Positions 10,813 through 21,600 of a DNA stretch of 56,346 nt are shown piece after piece. The notes beneath the pieces were generated by a model, which saw only the letters and a list, made by a program, of their open reading frames with translations, was not told the DNA's origin and ran no database searches. The translations under genes were made by a program, and so were the position numbers. The stretch lies in NCBI RefSeq assembly GCF_000143415.4, contig NW_003314271.1, positions 1,198,204-1,254,549 of the forward strand, read 5' to 3'. This DNA comes from Selaginella moellendorffii (Eukaryota > Streptophyta > Lycopodiopsida > Selaginellales > Selaginellaceae). How positions within the stretch are numbered: the first letter of the stretch is position 1; each line of letters starts with the position of its first letter.

Positions 10813-11082
10813 CTGCCAGGCGCTAGTTGCTAGTGCACGTCCTTGTCCTGGTTTTTGTGGCTTCTTCAGTTGAACCCAGAGCTTCCGTGTTCGTGCCAAT
10901 GTCTCATGCAGACCCGATTTGTAGCACGTTTCTTGCTTGACATTCTGCGCGTGGGAGATGGATATGATAGATCGGAGGGGCGAGTTGCCTTTTATCAGGT
11001 AGACAACTCTTGTCTTGAAGACTTTCTTCACCTCCTCGCCCACTATAATATCCAGAACTATCTCTTGCATCGCCAAGCTAGA

Positions 11083-11168
11083 ATGCTGCCCGGAGACGGC
11101 ATAGAACCGGATGTTCTGATCGTCCAACACCTTCCTATTGATCAAGTCTGGAAACCTCGTCTCGCCCT
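11083..11168 (-). repeat. 86-bp direct repeat, source copy in the ParB-like exon
   Basis: It encodes the run ending Tyr-Ala-Val-Ser-Gly-Gln-His in the ParB-like region. It is repeated at 10286-10371 with one substitution (G versus A). Continuity of the protein on both sides marks this as the original exonic copy. Confidence 0.85.
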
Positions 11169-11989
11169 TCATTGTTCGGTAGTAGGGGATCACGTCTGCG
11201 ATGTCGGGTGTTACTGGACTTGCTAGCATCTTCTGCTTCAGTTTCTCCACCCACTCATCAGATACTAGCCTGTGGTTGTATTTGCTTTGAATGTCGATAC
11301 AGCTCACGTCGATTGTATATACTTTGTTGGAATAGTAACAAGTATTATTATCTACGACGATTTTTGCTGCCTCTTCTTGCTCTTTCTGCTCTTTGCGGCT
11401 CTTCTTTTTGGTGGGTGTAGTGTTCGAACCCGAGGCAATGGCATCACCGAGTAGCTTCTTTTTCGGAGCTGCAGGAGAGTCGGACGTCGGCTTGAGCTTG
11501 ACCACCCTTTTCTGCTTCGGGGTAGTTTCTAGATCGACCCCCTTCCCCTTCGCTTCGCGAACTGGAGGCACTCTTAACGGCTCAATGTTGGAATATAGTT
11601 TTTGAACATCGCCGTAGGTGAGGTCCGTGGATTCCATGTGATCTTCATAGACCCGCAGCGTCTTTGAAATTGTGGGCCTCCTGGACAACCTCTCCCTAGC
11701 TCCCTCTAGGAATTCCTCATAGCCGCTGCCCCCCTCCGGGAAGCCGTTAGGATGTGCAAGGTGGATCTTGAAGGCGGACGCTGTCTCTACCACAAGTGTC
11801 AGTCCATATTCTTGCATGGAACTGCATGGAGTGTCTGTCACTTGGATGAGGATCCCCATGCATTCTTTTCTCCCACCATCTGTGTTGTACAGCCTCAGAT
11901 CCTTGCCTTCCATCCCGAAAGTCCAACTGGTGAGCTCCTCCCCCTTCTCTGCATCCACATTGACAGTGGCTGGAAGAAGAACACAATTC

Positions 11990-12233
11990 CTTGCATGTTC
12001 AGAAATGCACAACAATTAGAGCTGACAGATGAAAAGCTAGCAGCTGGAAATAACGTGAGGCCACACGCCATTCACCACTGCATCAGATGTCTTGAGGCTG
12101 CATCCTAAGATGGCGTGAGGCTACACGCCATCTGTAACCAGACTGCACTCGAGAGCCCAATCGGTGCATGCCAATGTTGCTACTAAATGGCATGTGGCCT
12201 CATGCCATTTTCTACTTGGCCTAAAAGACTTAC
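11990..12233 (-). other. Longer intron with three palindromes (acceptor uncertain)
   Basis: A strong donor, CAAATG|GTAAGTCT, lies at 12233. Palindrome copies occur at 12186-12209, 12110-12131 and 12049-12072. Possible acceptors are CATGCAAG|GAATTG near 11990, TCTGTCAG|CTC near 12022, and a pyrimidine-rich TTCTTCTTCCAG further downstream. An in-frame TAA at 12016-12018 excludes the middle one in the main frame. Confidence 0.5.
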
Positions 12234-12639
12234 CATTTGAAGCCGAATGGAGGCCGTGACAATCGAGGCCGGACTCGCTGGCGAATGTGCATTGTGTGTG
12301 CAGCGGATCGTAGCAGCAAGGCTACTCTGCCACTTACAGTTGGAGAGTGGCGCTGAAATCTCCCGGGACGCCAAGTGGGCTGCGTGTGGGCGGCGGAGTT
12401 GGCGGCGGAGTGGGCGGCGGAGTTGGCGGCGAAGTTACAAACTGGGTGTGTCTTGAAGTGGACGCTGATGCACACGAGTGCGATGCGAGCACGAGTGTGA
12501 TGCAAGCGCGAGTGGACGCCGATGCACACGAGAAACCTGTAGAGAAGGTAGATGAGCGCGAATGTGAGCGTGATCGCGAGTGGGAGCGCGATGCGAGCGC
12601 GAGTGTGTGAGCGCGAGTACGAAGCAAAATGCAAAACCT

Positions 12640-14837
12640 AACCTCACACGCGCGAAATGTCACGACGGTTGGTAATCCCGCCACATCATCATTCCTCATA
12701 TTTGGGTGCCACCATTAATTTCTGGATCGCCGCGCGCATGCATGCACGTGAAATCCAAAAGAAATCCGCAACGTCATCATTCCTCGAACTGCATGTACAC
12801 GAAATCCAAAAGAAAGATCATGATTGGGATATCATTTAATACCCTCGCTATATTTATACCATGCATGATTGGATATTCCAAAGCATCTTGTATTTCCAAA
12901 AATGCCAGATGTTCAGCTAAATAAAGAATGGTATACAATGGAATTATAAGATCTGGTTTGTCAGAGGATTTGATGTGACGTTCAAGCGTGTGGGCTCATG
13001 CAATTTTGATCCCAAAAAATGCACCAAAAAATGTTTGGCGTCATCTGGCGTTATCTCTTGAATGGCATGGGGCCGCATGCCATTTTCAGGGGCACATAGG
13101 AGTATATTCCTAGAATATTCTGACACGCGCAAGATTTTTTTGAGTTTTCTGGAGATCCAACCGTTAGATCGCAACTAGATTTTACAGAATGGTATACAAT
13201 GTCTTTCTTGATGACCCTGCAAAGAAGCATCTCGATCGGACATCACATGAGACCACACGAGCCTTACAATGTTTCAGGGGCATTTGCCATAGATCCGACC
13301 GTTATTTTGCTCCAAGATTTTACAATTTGGTGTGCATTGACCTTTCCATCGACACTGCAAAGGGACATCACAATCAGATGCGGGATCACAAGAAACTAAC
13401 TTCACTAACTTTGGTTTCACCAAGATCTACGTAAGGAGTTATGAAATGAAAGGACCCTCTCTATTGAAATGTGTTTATGGTCCTAGGGGCATTGTGACAT
13501 ATCAAAGGATTTTGCATCAAGTTCTGTATTTGCATGTTTATCAAGCTACTGAATTGCTAAACCCTAAACCCTAAACCCTAAACATGTGGCAAATGCTGCG
13601 TGAAGAAAGATGCCCTTTCTGGGCAAATGCTGTAAGAGGCAGATGCCGAGCAGATGTATCTCAGGCTAGCAAAGGGGACAAACGAAAGCTAGCTATAAAC
13701 ATGACGGGATGCAAATAGATTACTAGGCTGGTCCTGCGAAAATCAAAAACCATAATTGAAAACATTGAAAATGCAAAAAGAAAGGTTTATAATATTTTTG
13801 AATTTTAAGCAACCAAAGGAATGTAAGTAGGGCATGTGTTTGTAAGTTTAAAAATGCCTCAACCACTTAAATTCCCAAGTAAATAAAGCTGTTTCTATTT
13901 TTGGTACAGGTAAACTTTATAGCGTGTGGGCTCATGCAATTTTGAACCCAAAAATGCACCAAAAAATGCTCGACTAACATTATTCTTTGAATGGCGTGTG
14001 GCCTTATATTGCCATAAATGGACGTACACACACAGCATAATTATTCCTTTACACGGCGAATAATCTTGGCGCGGATCGCTGACATGGCATGGCAAAGTTC
14101 GAATCACTGACATGGCACAGCTGGATCGAGGCAAGGACATGATGTGACAAAGTTCAACCTCCGACAGCAAAGTCTAGAAGCTACTAAGTTTGAAATTTGT
14201 CAAAGGAATCATAAGATCTGGTTTGTCAGAGGATTTGATGTGACGTTCAAGCGTGTGTTATTTTTGAATTCTCAAACTCATTCCTAGGTCTATCATTTTT
14301 GTGCGCCGTGTTCTTGGTTCCGCTGAGCGCAGTGAGCACTGCTTGTGTAAGCGGCGTTGTGGGCTGTGGTTTATGCGTCTACGAGCGGTTGCAGCATTGC
14401 GAGCGCCATTGCCAGCGGCAGTTTATGCGAGTGGCAGTTTGTGCGAGCGGCACTACGAGCAGTTGCGGTGTTGCGAGCGGCACTGTCTTTGGTGTGGCTA
14501 CCACTTCCTCTTGATATTCGGCACTTGTGCTTTCTGGTATGTTCACCATGGAATGGCTTAGGACCACATTTAGAAATGGCATGAGGCCACATGCCATCTT
14601 GGGCCCTTGCAATTTCATGGTTAGCGTATTGTCATGTATGTTTTTACTTGCCTGCAGCTGTGTGTATATCAAGATGGCATGCCAATTTTGTGAATGCGAA
14701 ATTTCATGTGGGTGTCAATAGCATGTTTGAATAATGGCATGTGGCCTCATGCTATTGAGGTTGTTTGGTATGTTATGATTTAGGCCATTCTCCAATCATT
14801 TTTTTTATGGTCTTAACTTCTTTTCTGCACTTTCAAA
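12640..14837. promoter_or_regulatory. Divergent intergenic region with direct repeats
   Basis: This lies between the leftward ParB-HAD gene and the rightward transposase gene. An exact ~47-bp direct repeat starting ATAAGATCTGGTTTGTCAGA occurs at 12946-12992 and 14211-14257. A second one, around GTGTGGGCTCATGCAATTTT plus a CCAAAAAATGC block, occurs at about 12987-13033 and 13921-13970. A TATA-like CTATATTTATA lies near 12847. GCGAGCG-rich low-complexity tracts flank both sides (12360-12610 and 14330-14490). Short frames here have no recognisable content. A shared promoter is inferred from the layout. Confidence 0.45.
13558..13583 (+). repeat. Interstitial telomere-type repeat (CCCTAAA)3
   Basis: Three and a partial copy of CCCTAAA, the plant telomere unit, directly after TTGCTAAA. 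Too short to indicate a chromosome end. Confidence 0.9.
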
Positions 14838-17575
14838 ATGGCCTTTAGGGTTGGGGAAAAGGTTTACATTTTGAATGGTGGGAAGAGAGTTGCAAAAGAG
14901 ACCCTTGTGTCTATAGATCGGAACTTTGTTATACACTGTCAAAAGCTTGGGGTGTATCAGTAGAGACTGTCTTCGATGGGAATGTGGTCGCTATTGAACG
15001 AGGAGAGATGGTCGTTGGGGTAAATGTTGTTGTTGCCTTGAAAAATCTTCAGAAGAAAGCAGATGTTGGGGACAGCGCAAGTGCGACGCATGTTCCCTCC
15101 GTGGATCTTAAGAACCGTGCTACATGGATTCAGGCAAAGGTGTTTCTAAACAACCCCGAGGGGGAGGTGGTAGCTGAGGGCTTAGCCACAGTTGTCGATC
15201 CAAGAGATGTAGTTGCTAATCAAGAATTGGGCTGGGATGATATTGGAGTTGCGATTTTAGAGGTTATTGACACAGAAGAAAACAGTCTGACTATTGGAAG
15301 CATTGTGCGGTGGAAATTGAGGCACTTAGTGTTTGAGAATGTGAAGGATTCACAATCAAACACCACTACAACTGATGACAGAACATCTCTTCATGGGAAA
15401 AGAAAGTACACCTTCCTAAAGCGCAGCCAAAGGGATCTGAGCAACGAACCGAAAAGGCAGAAAATGGCGATGGAGGTTCGAATGGTCTCGACAGTTGCTT
15501 GTTGCAAGAGGAGGTGCTGTCAACATGCTGATTGGGATGCTATTGAAGAGGAGAGAGCAAGATACAAGACATTGTCCTGGAAGGCAGCTCGCAATTTTGT
15601 GTATGAGGCATTACGGTCATCTGTTGATGCTTTAGAACATCAGGTGGGGGGCATGGTCTTCCAGAGGGGTTTGGTCTGCATGAAGGCATGGAGAATCATT
15701 TATGGAGTCCCTCGAACCACATTCTACAGAATCAAAACTGAGTTCGAGGAACAAAGGGTTCAACAGGCAGTCCATAGGAACGACGGTACGCACAAAACCA
15801 GGGGTCATGTTGTATATGGAGAGGCAATCTTCAAAAGGTTTGTCGAGACATGTAGCGAGCAGCAACCACATAAAACCCGCCTCTTGGAAGATGGAACACG
15901 AGACACCCAATGAGTTCTCCCTTCCATGTATACCAAGGGGGCGATATTGGAAGATGTGAATCGGGAACTCCAGAGTAATGGCTACAGGAAGCTGAGCCAA
16001 TCTAGATTTAGTAGATTATGGAGCAACAGGTTCAGGGATGTGAGTATAGGAAAGTACTCCAGCTTTTCAAAGTGTGACGAGTGCACTGCTATCAAAATGG
16101 CTTTGTCGAAGAATTCTTGCAGCGCTCAAGAGCGAGAGACGTTGGTTAGAAGGCGGCTCGACCACAACATCGAGCAGAGAAGCTGCAGGACTGCATATTA
16201 TCATAACAGGATTCTCTCCATGGAGAGACCTGACTCTTACCTCTGCATCATCCACGACAAAATGGACCAGAAAAAGACGTGCTTACCTCGACTCAATCCT
16301 GCCCCCAAGGCAATCTCTTCATCCATGCAGCTGCCTGTGTCTCTGTTTGGCATAATCGCTCATGGGCATGGTGCCCAGAACTATGGGAACTTCTTTGTAC
16401 CTCTATGGGGTGGCGGGGGTGCAAACATGATGATTGCGTCCCTAGCAAAACACTTAAGGTCTCTGCAAAGTGCGCAGACTGAGCTGAACGGCCAACCCTT
16501 GCATAAGGCCCTTGTCGATCGAACCCCATACAGGGTTCAGCTGGAGGAGGAGCAAAGGCTTGCAGTATCGCGTGGGGCCCCATGCCATCCCAGTGAATAT
16601 GTTGGCCGTCAGATTGTAGGGTTATCACGTGAGGCCTCATGCTATTCCGACGAGGCTGGTCGCCCGGTGAATGCACAGCCTCATCCAAACGAAGCAGAAT
16701 CTCAAGGAAGTTCTTGCGGCCGATGTGGCCTTCCACCCCATCTTCTGCTCCAAATAGACAATGCTGGCAGTGAGAACAAAAACATGTACGTCTTCGCGTA
16801 CTTGGCGATGCTTGTTGCCAAAGGCATATTTGAAACGGTTACACTTGGCTTTCTCATGGTTGGGCACACTCATGAAAACGTCGATGCCATGTTTAGTCAC
16901 CTGGCAGAGTCCCTCTGGCGATCCAATGTCCTCACCCTCCCACAACTCTACAATGAATTCCAAAATTGCATCAAAGGCACTGTTGAAGCTGCACTTGTGA
17001 CAGAGGTTCCAGACTTTAAGGGGTTTGTAAGAGGCTACATCAGGGACGGATCCGAAATGCTGATTGGCCACTCCAAGCCTCTTCAGTTTCATTTCAGCAT
17101 GCGTGACGGTGCTCCAGTGATGAGGTACAAGATGAGAGAATGGGATACAGTGTGGCTGCCAGTGGACGGCATTGAACTCTTCAAGAGAGATCCCATAACT
17201 GGGGAACCTATGATTCCTCAGGGTTCCCCACGGCCGATGCACCCGGATGGACTCAAAGACCAGGAAAGTATAGTGGCCGGGATTAGACAGCATATTGCCT
17301 TCTGGAAGAGGGGGTTGGTGTTTGGTGGAGAATCCTATTTTCAGAGGTGCAAGCCTTTGCTCAAATACTGGGATAAGATTATATCTGCTATCCAAAATGG
17401 GCCGGTTGTATATGAAGAATTGGAAGAGTCCTTTTGGCCAGAACCCAGAGCACCAGATAGTAGCGGAACAATGTCCTCTGGAAATGCAGTGACAGATAAC
17501 GATGTTGAGGATCATTATTGTGGGCCGAGGAACAAGAAGCCAGATTCAGCATTCAATCAAACAAAGATGTTGTGA
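14838..17575 (+). pseudogene. DDE-like transposase of the 'DNxGxENKN / VGHTHExxD' type, nonsense and frameshift
   Basis: A start at ATG 14838 gives about 40 plausible codons before a one-base frame change near 14955. The frame then runs to 15911 (TGA) and continues in the same frame to 17575, so ~860 codons in all with two lesions. The N-terminal half has a Cys-rich cluster (CCKRRCCQH). In the part from 15926: CxxC at residues 50-53, HDKMDQ (110-115), QIDNAGSENKN (276-286) and MVGHTHENVD (311-320), a spacing of acidic residues expected of an RNase-H-fold nuclease. This motif set is that of DUF7869-like proteins common in non-seed plants, algae and protists; the family name is from memory. Two palindrome copies (16567-16588, 16624-16646) are read through in frame. 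Confidence 0.6.
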
Positions 17576-17655
17576 CATATGCATTTACCAATCACACGTG
17601 CATAAATCTAATAATATGGCGTGTGGCCCATATTAATGGCACATAAACGCATATT

Positions 17656-18015
17656 GTGGGCTTACGTGCTTTATGTACCATCATTCCCTTGCAGCGTGTG
17701 TGTTGGTTTCCTTTTATAACAAGACGAACTCCATATTTTAGGGTGAAGAGCGTTCTCATGGCAAGCACAAAATCTGTAAGTGAGGCAGAGAAGGAGACGG
17801 AGAAGGAGATAGGTGAAGATGTAGAATATATAAGTCTTCCAAACTCCCCGTACTATACTCCAGGGGATCATTTTTCTGAACAAACGGCAACATTAACAAC
17901 TATCGAGAACGCCCCAGTAACGTCAGAGACAACAATCCAAAGCAAAACAATTGACCCGGAGAAGGATGATAGTACCGCTGAGAGTACCAAAAAGGAGGTG
18001 TCCACTAGCGCTTAG
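17656..18015 (+). CDS. Hypothetical 119-codon frame, Glu/Thr/Ser-rich
   Basis: An open frame downstream of the transposase, hydrophilic, with a Glu-Lys-rich tract (EAEKETEKEIGEDVEYISLP). It is preceded by a good 3' splice-like CATTCCCTTGCAG ending at 17694 and by a palindrome at 17614-17635, so it may be a final exon of the transposase gene rather than a separate gene. I do not recognise a domain. Confidence 0.3.
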   Translation: MGLRALCTIIPLQRVCWFPFITRRTPYFRVKSVLMASTKSVSEAEKETEKEIGEDVEYISLPNSPYYTPGDHFSEQTATLTTIENAPVTSETTIQSKTIDPEKDDSTAESTKKEVSTSA

Positions 18016-18045
18016 GCTTATAATGGCGTGTGCCCTCATGCCATT

Positions 18046-18651
18046 TACTTGATCACCAAATACCTTTTTCCCTTTGCACTAGTATATCTTAATACCGGTC
18101 TGAGAAATAGAATGGCATGTGCCCTCAGGCCTTTTACTAAATCACATTTGAAAGAAATGCAAGCCTCTATGTCGTAAAAAAAAGGTACTAGAGAAATTCC
18201 TTAATAATATGAATGTTATTTAGTTTCATGAAAATACACTAAGGGTCAAATGAGTTAAATGACTTCTCCAGACTAACAATGCCTCTTGCTACACCTTCAC
18301 AATTAGATTCGTTAGAAAAAGATAACATTGAATAATATCTAAATGTTCTCACCATTAAGTTATATGTCTGGCTAATAGGAATGATGTTCATCTTGGAAAG
18401 CTCACCACACGCTCAATGAACAAACAAATAGTGTGTGCGCGCATGCCATTGCTCTTCTTTAGTTTCAGATTCGGCTTGTTCACCTTGACAATGAGATTTA
18501 TTATACAACCAGATGGACTCAGTCTGGACACAAAGTCACCGTGCTAGTCACCATGCCCCAGATATGTCTAGCCCCTGGACAAAAAACATATAATTTCACG
18601 TCATTTTCAAATACTTGAAAATTTGTACCTAGTCCCATTTTACTGAATAAA
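18046..18651. other. No gene; right subterminal region of the element
   Basis: Non-coding AT-rich sequence with one decayed palindrome (18111-18134) and a half copy (18431-18450). It contains AGTCCCATTTTACTG just inside the right inverted repeat. Confidence 0.5.
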
Positions 18652-18675
18652 TCCCACTTTAACGAAATAGAGCTT
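18652..18675 (-). repeat. Right terminal inverted repeat candidate
   Basis: Exact inverse of 6204-6227. It lies where the gypsy RNase H reading frame loses similarity to its family, just after the Asn-Pro-Ala-Glu-Lys segment. That supports an insertion or recombination junction here. Confidence 0.6.
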
Positions 18676-21600
18676 TTCAGCTGGGTTGAGTAGTTGGCTG
18701 GCGTAATAGATCAGTTGATCTTGGTTATCGTGTTGAGTTTGGCTCAGAATTGCACCAGTAGCGGTGTCAGAAGTGTCAACATGAATGTGGAACTCTTGTG
18801 CCCAGTCGGGCTTGGCAAGGATCGGTGTTGTTGTTAGTTTGAGTCGGAGATTGTCCAATGCTTGTTGCTGTTCAGACCTCCATGTCCATTGGGCATCTTG
18901 CTTCAGTCCATCAGTGAGTGGTTTGGCGATGTGAGCGTACTTGTGGATGAATCGTCGGTGATATCCAACTTTGCCGAGGAAGCACCAAAGTTCTTTCTGA
19001 TTCTTCGGCGGTTCAAGTTTGGAGATGACGTCGACTTTGTCCTTGTCGATGAGAATGCCGTCTTTGCAGACAACATGGCCGAGAAGTACTCCAGATTTGA
19101 CGAAGAAAACGCATTTTTCATGGTTGAGTGCTATGTTGTTCTCCTCGCACTTGTTGAGGCATTTCTCCAGGCATTCAAGATGTCGATCTTCCGAGCTGAA
19201 AACACTGAAGTCGTCCATGAAGACTCTCATGAAGTCGGTGAGGTAGTCTTGGAAAGTGTTGGTGACGAGCCTTTGGAAGGTGAATGGGGCGTTGTAGAGT
19301 CCAAAAGGCATTCGCCAGTAAGCATAGGCTCCCCATGGATTGATGAATGCTGTCTTGTGCTGATCTTCTTTGGTGATGTGAATTTGGTTGTAGCAGGACA
19401 AACCATCGAGGAAGGAGTACATCTCGTATCCAGCAACTGCGTCAAGAACTTTGTCGGTAAATGGTATCGGGAAGACATCTTTTTCGGTGGGCTGTTTTCG
19501 TTGAGCTGTTTATAGTTGACGCAGATTTGAAGTTTGCCATTTTTCTTCGGCACAACCACCAGTGGTGAAAGCCATATCGGATTCCGAATTGGGTAGATGT
19601 ACTCAACTTGGAGAAGCTTGTCGAGTTCTTTCTTTACTTGTTCCATCAGATTCGGATTCATCCAGTAGGCTGCTTGTCTTCTTGGTTTGAGTCTGGAAGA
19701 AGGGTGATGGTGTGAAGGCTGAGTTTTGGCGAAACTCCCTAAAGGTCTTGATAACTCCAAGCGAACAACTGTTTCTTCTTTTGGAGAAGATTGATAACTT
19801 GCCGAGATGTCAGTGGCGAGTACAATGTAGTGTTTGTTGCCGTTGTCGGCAAGGCTGACTTTTTCATGTTTTTGATCGGCTGGAATTGACGGAATGTAGG
19901 CAACTTTGTTGTGGTTGTTGACTGTGAATGTCGGTGGTGCTTCGAGTTTTGTATCTCGAGTGACTGGATTTTTTAGTGCTGATGTAATCGGGGGTCGTTC
20001 TCATTGGAATTCGGCAACGATTCGGAACAGGTCGATCTCGGCCAAAGGTTCAAGATCGGGGTAGATTTTGAGAATTTGTTGTTCTTCATAGTCGTCGAGG
20101 CCATCTTCGAGATTATATTCTTCCAAGTCAATAGGTCAGTTGTGGCTGGACAGCGATTTGGTCACTTTTGTCGACACGGTTGTCAGTCCGTCCGGTCCTC
20201 GAAGGATAAGATTGTCATTGGGCCAGTCTTGATAAACTTGGGCAGTTCAGAGCCAAGGTCGACCGAGGAGAATCGAGTATCCATCGGTCTGCTCCGGTAG
20301 TTTGAGGACAACATAGTTGACTGGTATTTCGATGCCTTGAATGGTGGTGTTGACTTTTCAGATGATGCCTTTGGGTTGAAAAAATCGGTGGTCGGCCATT
20401 CGGACATTGAAAGGTGCTGGGTGGACTGGGCTAATGTTGAGTTGTTGAACAAGACTTTCTTCAATAATATTAATGCTGGAGCCGCTGTCAATTATGGCTC
20501 CTCAAACAAGGTGTTTGTCGAGTCGTAGGTCGATTGTCGGAACATCATTGTCACAATCGCTTGGTTGAATCTCGGTTCGAAATGTGTCAACAGCTGTTTG
20601 TGTCGAGTTGAGTGTGGGCGAGTCTGTCAAAGTGTTGGTCAGTGCAGATGTCAGATTGGTAAGCTATTTGGTGAGGTAGGGTGCAATCTTCAGCAGTTGG
20701 CCGATGGTGATCTGAATATTTTGGTTGAGGATAGTCACTTCTACTTCTTGGATTTTGTCGAAGTTTGCCAAATTGTGTTCTGGTGTCGGTGTTGATGTTG
20801 GACAATTTGTCTGTTGGTTTTCTGGTATTGAGTCTTGGCATTGTTGTTGAGCTGGTGATGGTTGAGCTTCATTGTTGGAGTCTAAAATCACTAATTTGGG
20901 TGGTTGTAGAGTGAATTGCCATTGTATCTTGGCAGCTAACTTCTGCTTCTTTTTCCATTCCCAGAGTTTTGTCGGGCTCTTAGGGCCTTTCTCTTCACTA
21001 TCTCCAGAATCTCTGTCCAGTTGTTGTTTTTCTGCTCGAATTTGTGCTCAGGTTTGTACTGCCATGAGTTGAGGATCTGAGCTGTCATTGTCGGCATAAG
21101 GTAGTTCGTCGGTCTTGACCATCCTTGTTGTTGGTGGTTGCTGCTGGTTCTGATCTTGTTGTCGAGGATGGGGCAGACCAAGTCTCGGCGGACCGCCTTG
21201 GTTTTGAAGTCAAGGTTGCCATGGTCGGTTGTTGTAGTTGCCTTGGTAGCCCTGGTCTTGATAACCTTGGCCTTGGTATCTTCGGTTCTGGTATCTTGGG
21301 TATTGTTGGTATCCTTGGTTGTAGTTGTCTCGGTTTGCCGGGTAGTTCCGGTATGGCAGGTATTGTCGATTGTTGTAGTTGTTGTTGTAGTCGTTGTTGT
21401 AATTGTTGTAGTTGTTGTAGTGAGGTTGATCATTCCATTGTCGACTCTGGTGTTGGAAGTTGTTTCTTGGCGGTCTCCAGTTTGTCGGAGGTGGTGCTTG
21501 GTAATTGTCGAAGTATTGATTTGGATATGGTTGTTGAAACTGCTGTTGGGGATAATTTGAGACTTGTCGAACTTCTGGAGAATTTCAAAATTTGCAAGTC

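Larger units (their letters stand above)
6646..12634 (-). pseudogene. Multi-exon gene: ParB-like N-terminal region, acidic middle, FCP1/NIF-type HAD phosphatase C-terminus; nonsense-bearing
   Basis: Reading exons 11989-10813, 10758-10378, 10288-9403, 9352-9281, 9234-9153, 9103-8420, 8328-8191, 8143-7556 and 7508-6646 across GT-AG junctions keeps one frame throughout. The first long exon carries a ParB-like stretch ending in Val-Ser-Gly-Gln-His-Ser, where ParB nucleases have GE(R/H)R. Exon 9103-8420 has a very acidic Glu/Asp tract. The C-terminus has the HAD motif FDLNGVLF (second Asp replaced by Asn, as in some plant FCP1-like proteins), VWTSM, and ILIIDDS. Six in-frame stops break it: TGA 9710, TAA 9057, TAA 8676, TAG 8306, TGA 7608, TAG 7318. 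The 5' exon upstream of 12233 and its start codon are unresolved. A phosphatase role is inferred from motifs; the ParB assignment is weaker. Confidence 0.6.
6302..18450. repeat. Dispersed ~24-bp palindrome family
   Basis: The half-site is AATGGCRTGNGG and the other arm is its reverse complement. Full or nearly full copies lie at 6590-6611, 7667-7689, 7742-7764 (perfect over 22 bases), 9112-9135, 9253-9277, 10769-10791, 12049-12072, 12110-12131, 12186-12209, 13061-13084, 13990-14015, 14575-14597, 14733-14756, 16567-16588, 16624-16646, 17614-17635, 18022-18045 and 18111-18134. Half copies are near 6302, 12987, 13921 and 18431. I found none outside 6204-18675. Central bases and arm transitions (GCATG versus GCGTG) vary, often compensated in the opposite arm. 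Confidence 0.9.
6204..18675. mobile_element. ~12.5-kb DNA-transposon-like element with a divergent gene pair and many palindromes
   Basis: A 24-base segment beginning AAGCTCTATTTCGTTAAAGT at 6204-6227 is exactly inverted at 18652-18675. Between them are a leftward gene (6646 to ~12.6 kb, ParB-like plus HAD phosphatase), a rightward transposase-like gene (14838-17575), a small frame at 17656-18015, and about twenty copies of a ~24-bp palindrome not seen elsewhere in the window. The right end abuts the gypsy remnant inside its RNase H. The left flank does not continue that gypsy, and I find no target-site duplication, so one end may be rearranged. Boundaries are inferred; the gene content and repeats are directly visible. 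Confidence 0.6.

Noticed and set aside
6302-18450. Dispersed palindromes as a CRISPR array
   Set aside because: Spacing is irregular from tens to thousands of bases, there are no uniform spacers, and copies lie in eukaryotic introns and exons.
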